Shown here: piece by piece, positions 21,976 through 22,318 of the stretch
How positions within the stretch are numbered: the stretch's first letter is position 1
Layout of the letters: the number at the start of each line of letters is the position of its first letter
From: an uncultured Lachnospiraceae bacterium
Lineage (GTDB): Bacteria > Bacillota > Clostridia > Lachnospirales > Lachnospiraceae
NCBI GenBank assembly: GCA_910584325.1
Contig: CAJTZH010000044.1
Location: 1-22,318, forward strand
Direction of reading: 5' to 3'
DNA: 22,318 bases
Position numbers and translations under genes: made by a program
The notes under the pieces: generated by a model
What the model was told of the DNA's origin: nothing
The model's database searches: none
Seen by the model: the letters and a program-made list of their open reading frames with translations, nothing else

Positions 21976-22318
21976 TTACATCAGACTCTTGTAAAGTTCT
22001 GTAATTTCCTCAACAGACGTGTCTCTCGGATTACCCGGTCTGCATGCGTCGTCAAATGCGGACTGCGCAAGGAACGCAATATCTTCCGGCTTAACGATTT
22101 CTTTCAAATCTGCCGGAATGCCGACATCCTGCGACAGTTTTTTAACGGCATCAATAGCCGCCTTTCTGTACTCTTCCTGTGACATCGCATCCGTACCCTC
22201 AACACCCATTGCGCGGGCAATTTCACGGTACTTACCGCCTGTTGCCGGCGCATTGTACTCCATAACAGTCGGAAGAATAATCGCGTTCGCTACACCATGC
22301 GGCGTATCATATAACGCG
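21976..22318 (-). CDS. Iron-containing alcohol dehydrogenase, C-terminal part
   Basis: The frame enters from the right edge and ends at 21976. It encodes about 114 C-terminal residues of a group III alcohol dehydrogenase. ALYDTPHGVANAIILPTVMEYN contains a conserved metal-ligand His region of the family (the HG in TPHGVANA). The helical tail to EITELYKSLM is also characteristic. The closest resemblance is to lactaldehyde reductase/1,3-propanediol dehydrogenase (FucO-like) enzymes, but the missing N-terminus prevents a firm substrate call. The likely start codon and promoter lie outside the window. Confidence 0.88.
   Translation of the reverse strand, partial: ALYDTPHGVANAIILPTVMEYNAPATGGKYREIARAMGVEGTDAMSQEEYRKAAIDAVKKLSQDVGIPADLKEIVKPEDIAFLAQSAFDDACRPGNPRDTSVEEITELYKSLM

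Noticed and set aside
1..22318. CRISPR arrays, tRNA or rRNA genes, insertion sequences, phage attachment sites
   Set aside because: No regularly spaced direct repeats with unique spacers were seen, nor cloverleaf or rRNA-like segments, nor transposase or integrase reading frames. The only tandem repeat (10775-10870) has no spacers.

Overview
The window looks like chromosome from a motile, Gram-positive gut-type Clostridium relative, most likely family Lachnospiraceae. The evidence is strong AGGAGG-type ribosome binding sites, a cobalamin and a TPP riboswitch of the Firmicutes kind, ThiT, DUF3783 and YunG-type proteins, and a sigma-D (flagellar) type promoter. No tRNA, rRNA, CRISPR array, intact transposase or phage module is seen. 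Genus-level assignment is not possible from the sequence alone.

Layout. (1) 1-1330: the N-terminus of an alpha/beta hydrolase and a 70-residue small protein without a normal start codon, both divergent from a LysR regulator. (2) 1355-2197: DNA repair glycosylase MutM. (3) 2250-3386: a decayed SAM methyltransferase, a YunG-like protein and a 55-codon orphan ORF. (4) 3507-5249: a P-loop ATPase of the ABC class (COG3044 type). (5) 8750-5320 on the minus strand: promoter, cobalamin riboswitch, terminator/antiterminator, then btuF-btuC-btuD-like corrinoid uptake genes. (6) 9989-8775: an N-acetylmuramoyl-L-alanine amidase and a DUF3783 protein. (7) 10870-10079: a 3 x 32-bp repeat followed by a YkgJ-type Cys-cluster protein. 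(8) 14989-10875: a five-gene minus-strand operon. It encodes a small exported protein (frameshifted at an A7 tract), a polytopic protein with an M1-aminopeptidase-like but zinc-site-less outer domain, a second membrane subunit, an ABC ATPase and a 4-TM protein. (9) 15104-16422: a sigma-D promoter driving an EF-hand-like repeat protein, with a strong terminator. (10) 18189-16434: a DHH phosphoesterase and a eukaryote-type HisA standing alone. (11) 18272-18623: a Cys-rich small protein with an apparently leaderless promoter. (12) 20527-18625: a family 2 glycosyltransferase and a KduD-like dehydrogenase. (13) 20542-21486: promoter, TPP riboswitch and thiT. (14) 21487-22318: a glycosyltransferase pseudogene and the C-terminus of an iron-dependent alcohol dehydrogenase.

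How the parts fit. Two vitamin uptake systems are each under their own riboswitch. The cobalamin switch appears to act by transcription termination, with a perfect 9-bp antiterminator. The thiamine switch appears to act by hiding the Shine-Dalgarno sequence, with a matching anti-sequestor. The least familiar element is the 14989-10875 operon, which I read as an ABC-2 type exporter or sensor with a degenerate peptidase-like ectodomain and an exported partner. The window also carries several small lesions: a lost start codon, two decayed enzymes, and a one-base homopolymer shift in a signal peptide. These could be real decay, strain-level variation or assembly error, and read mapping would separate these options.
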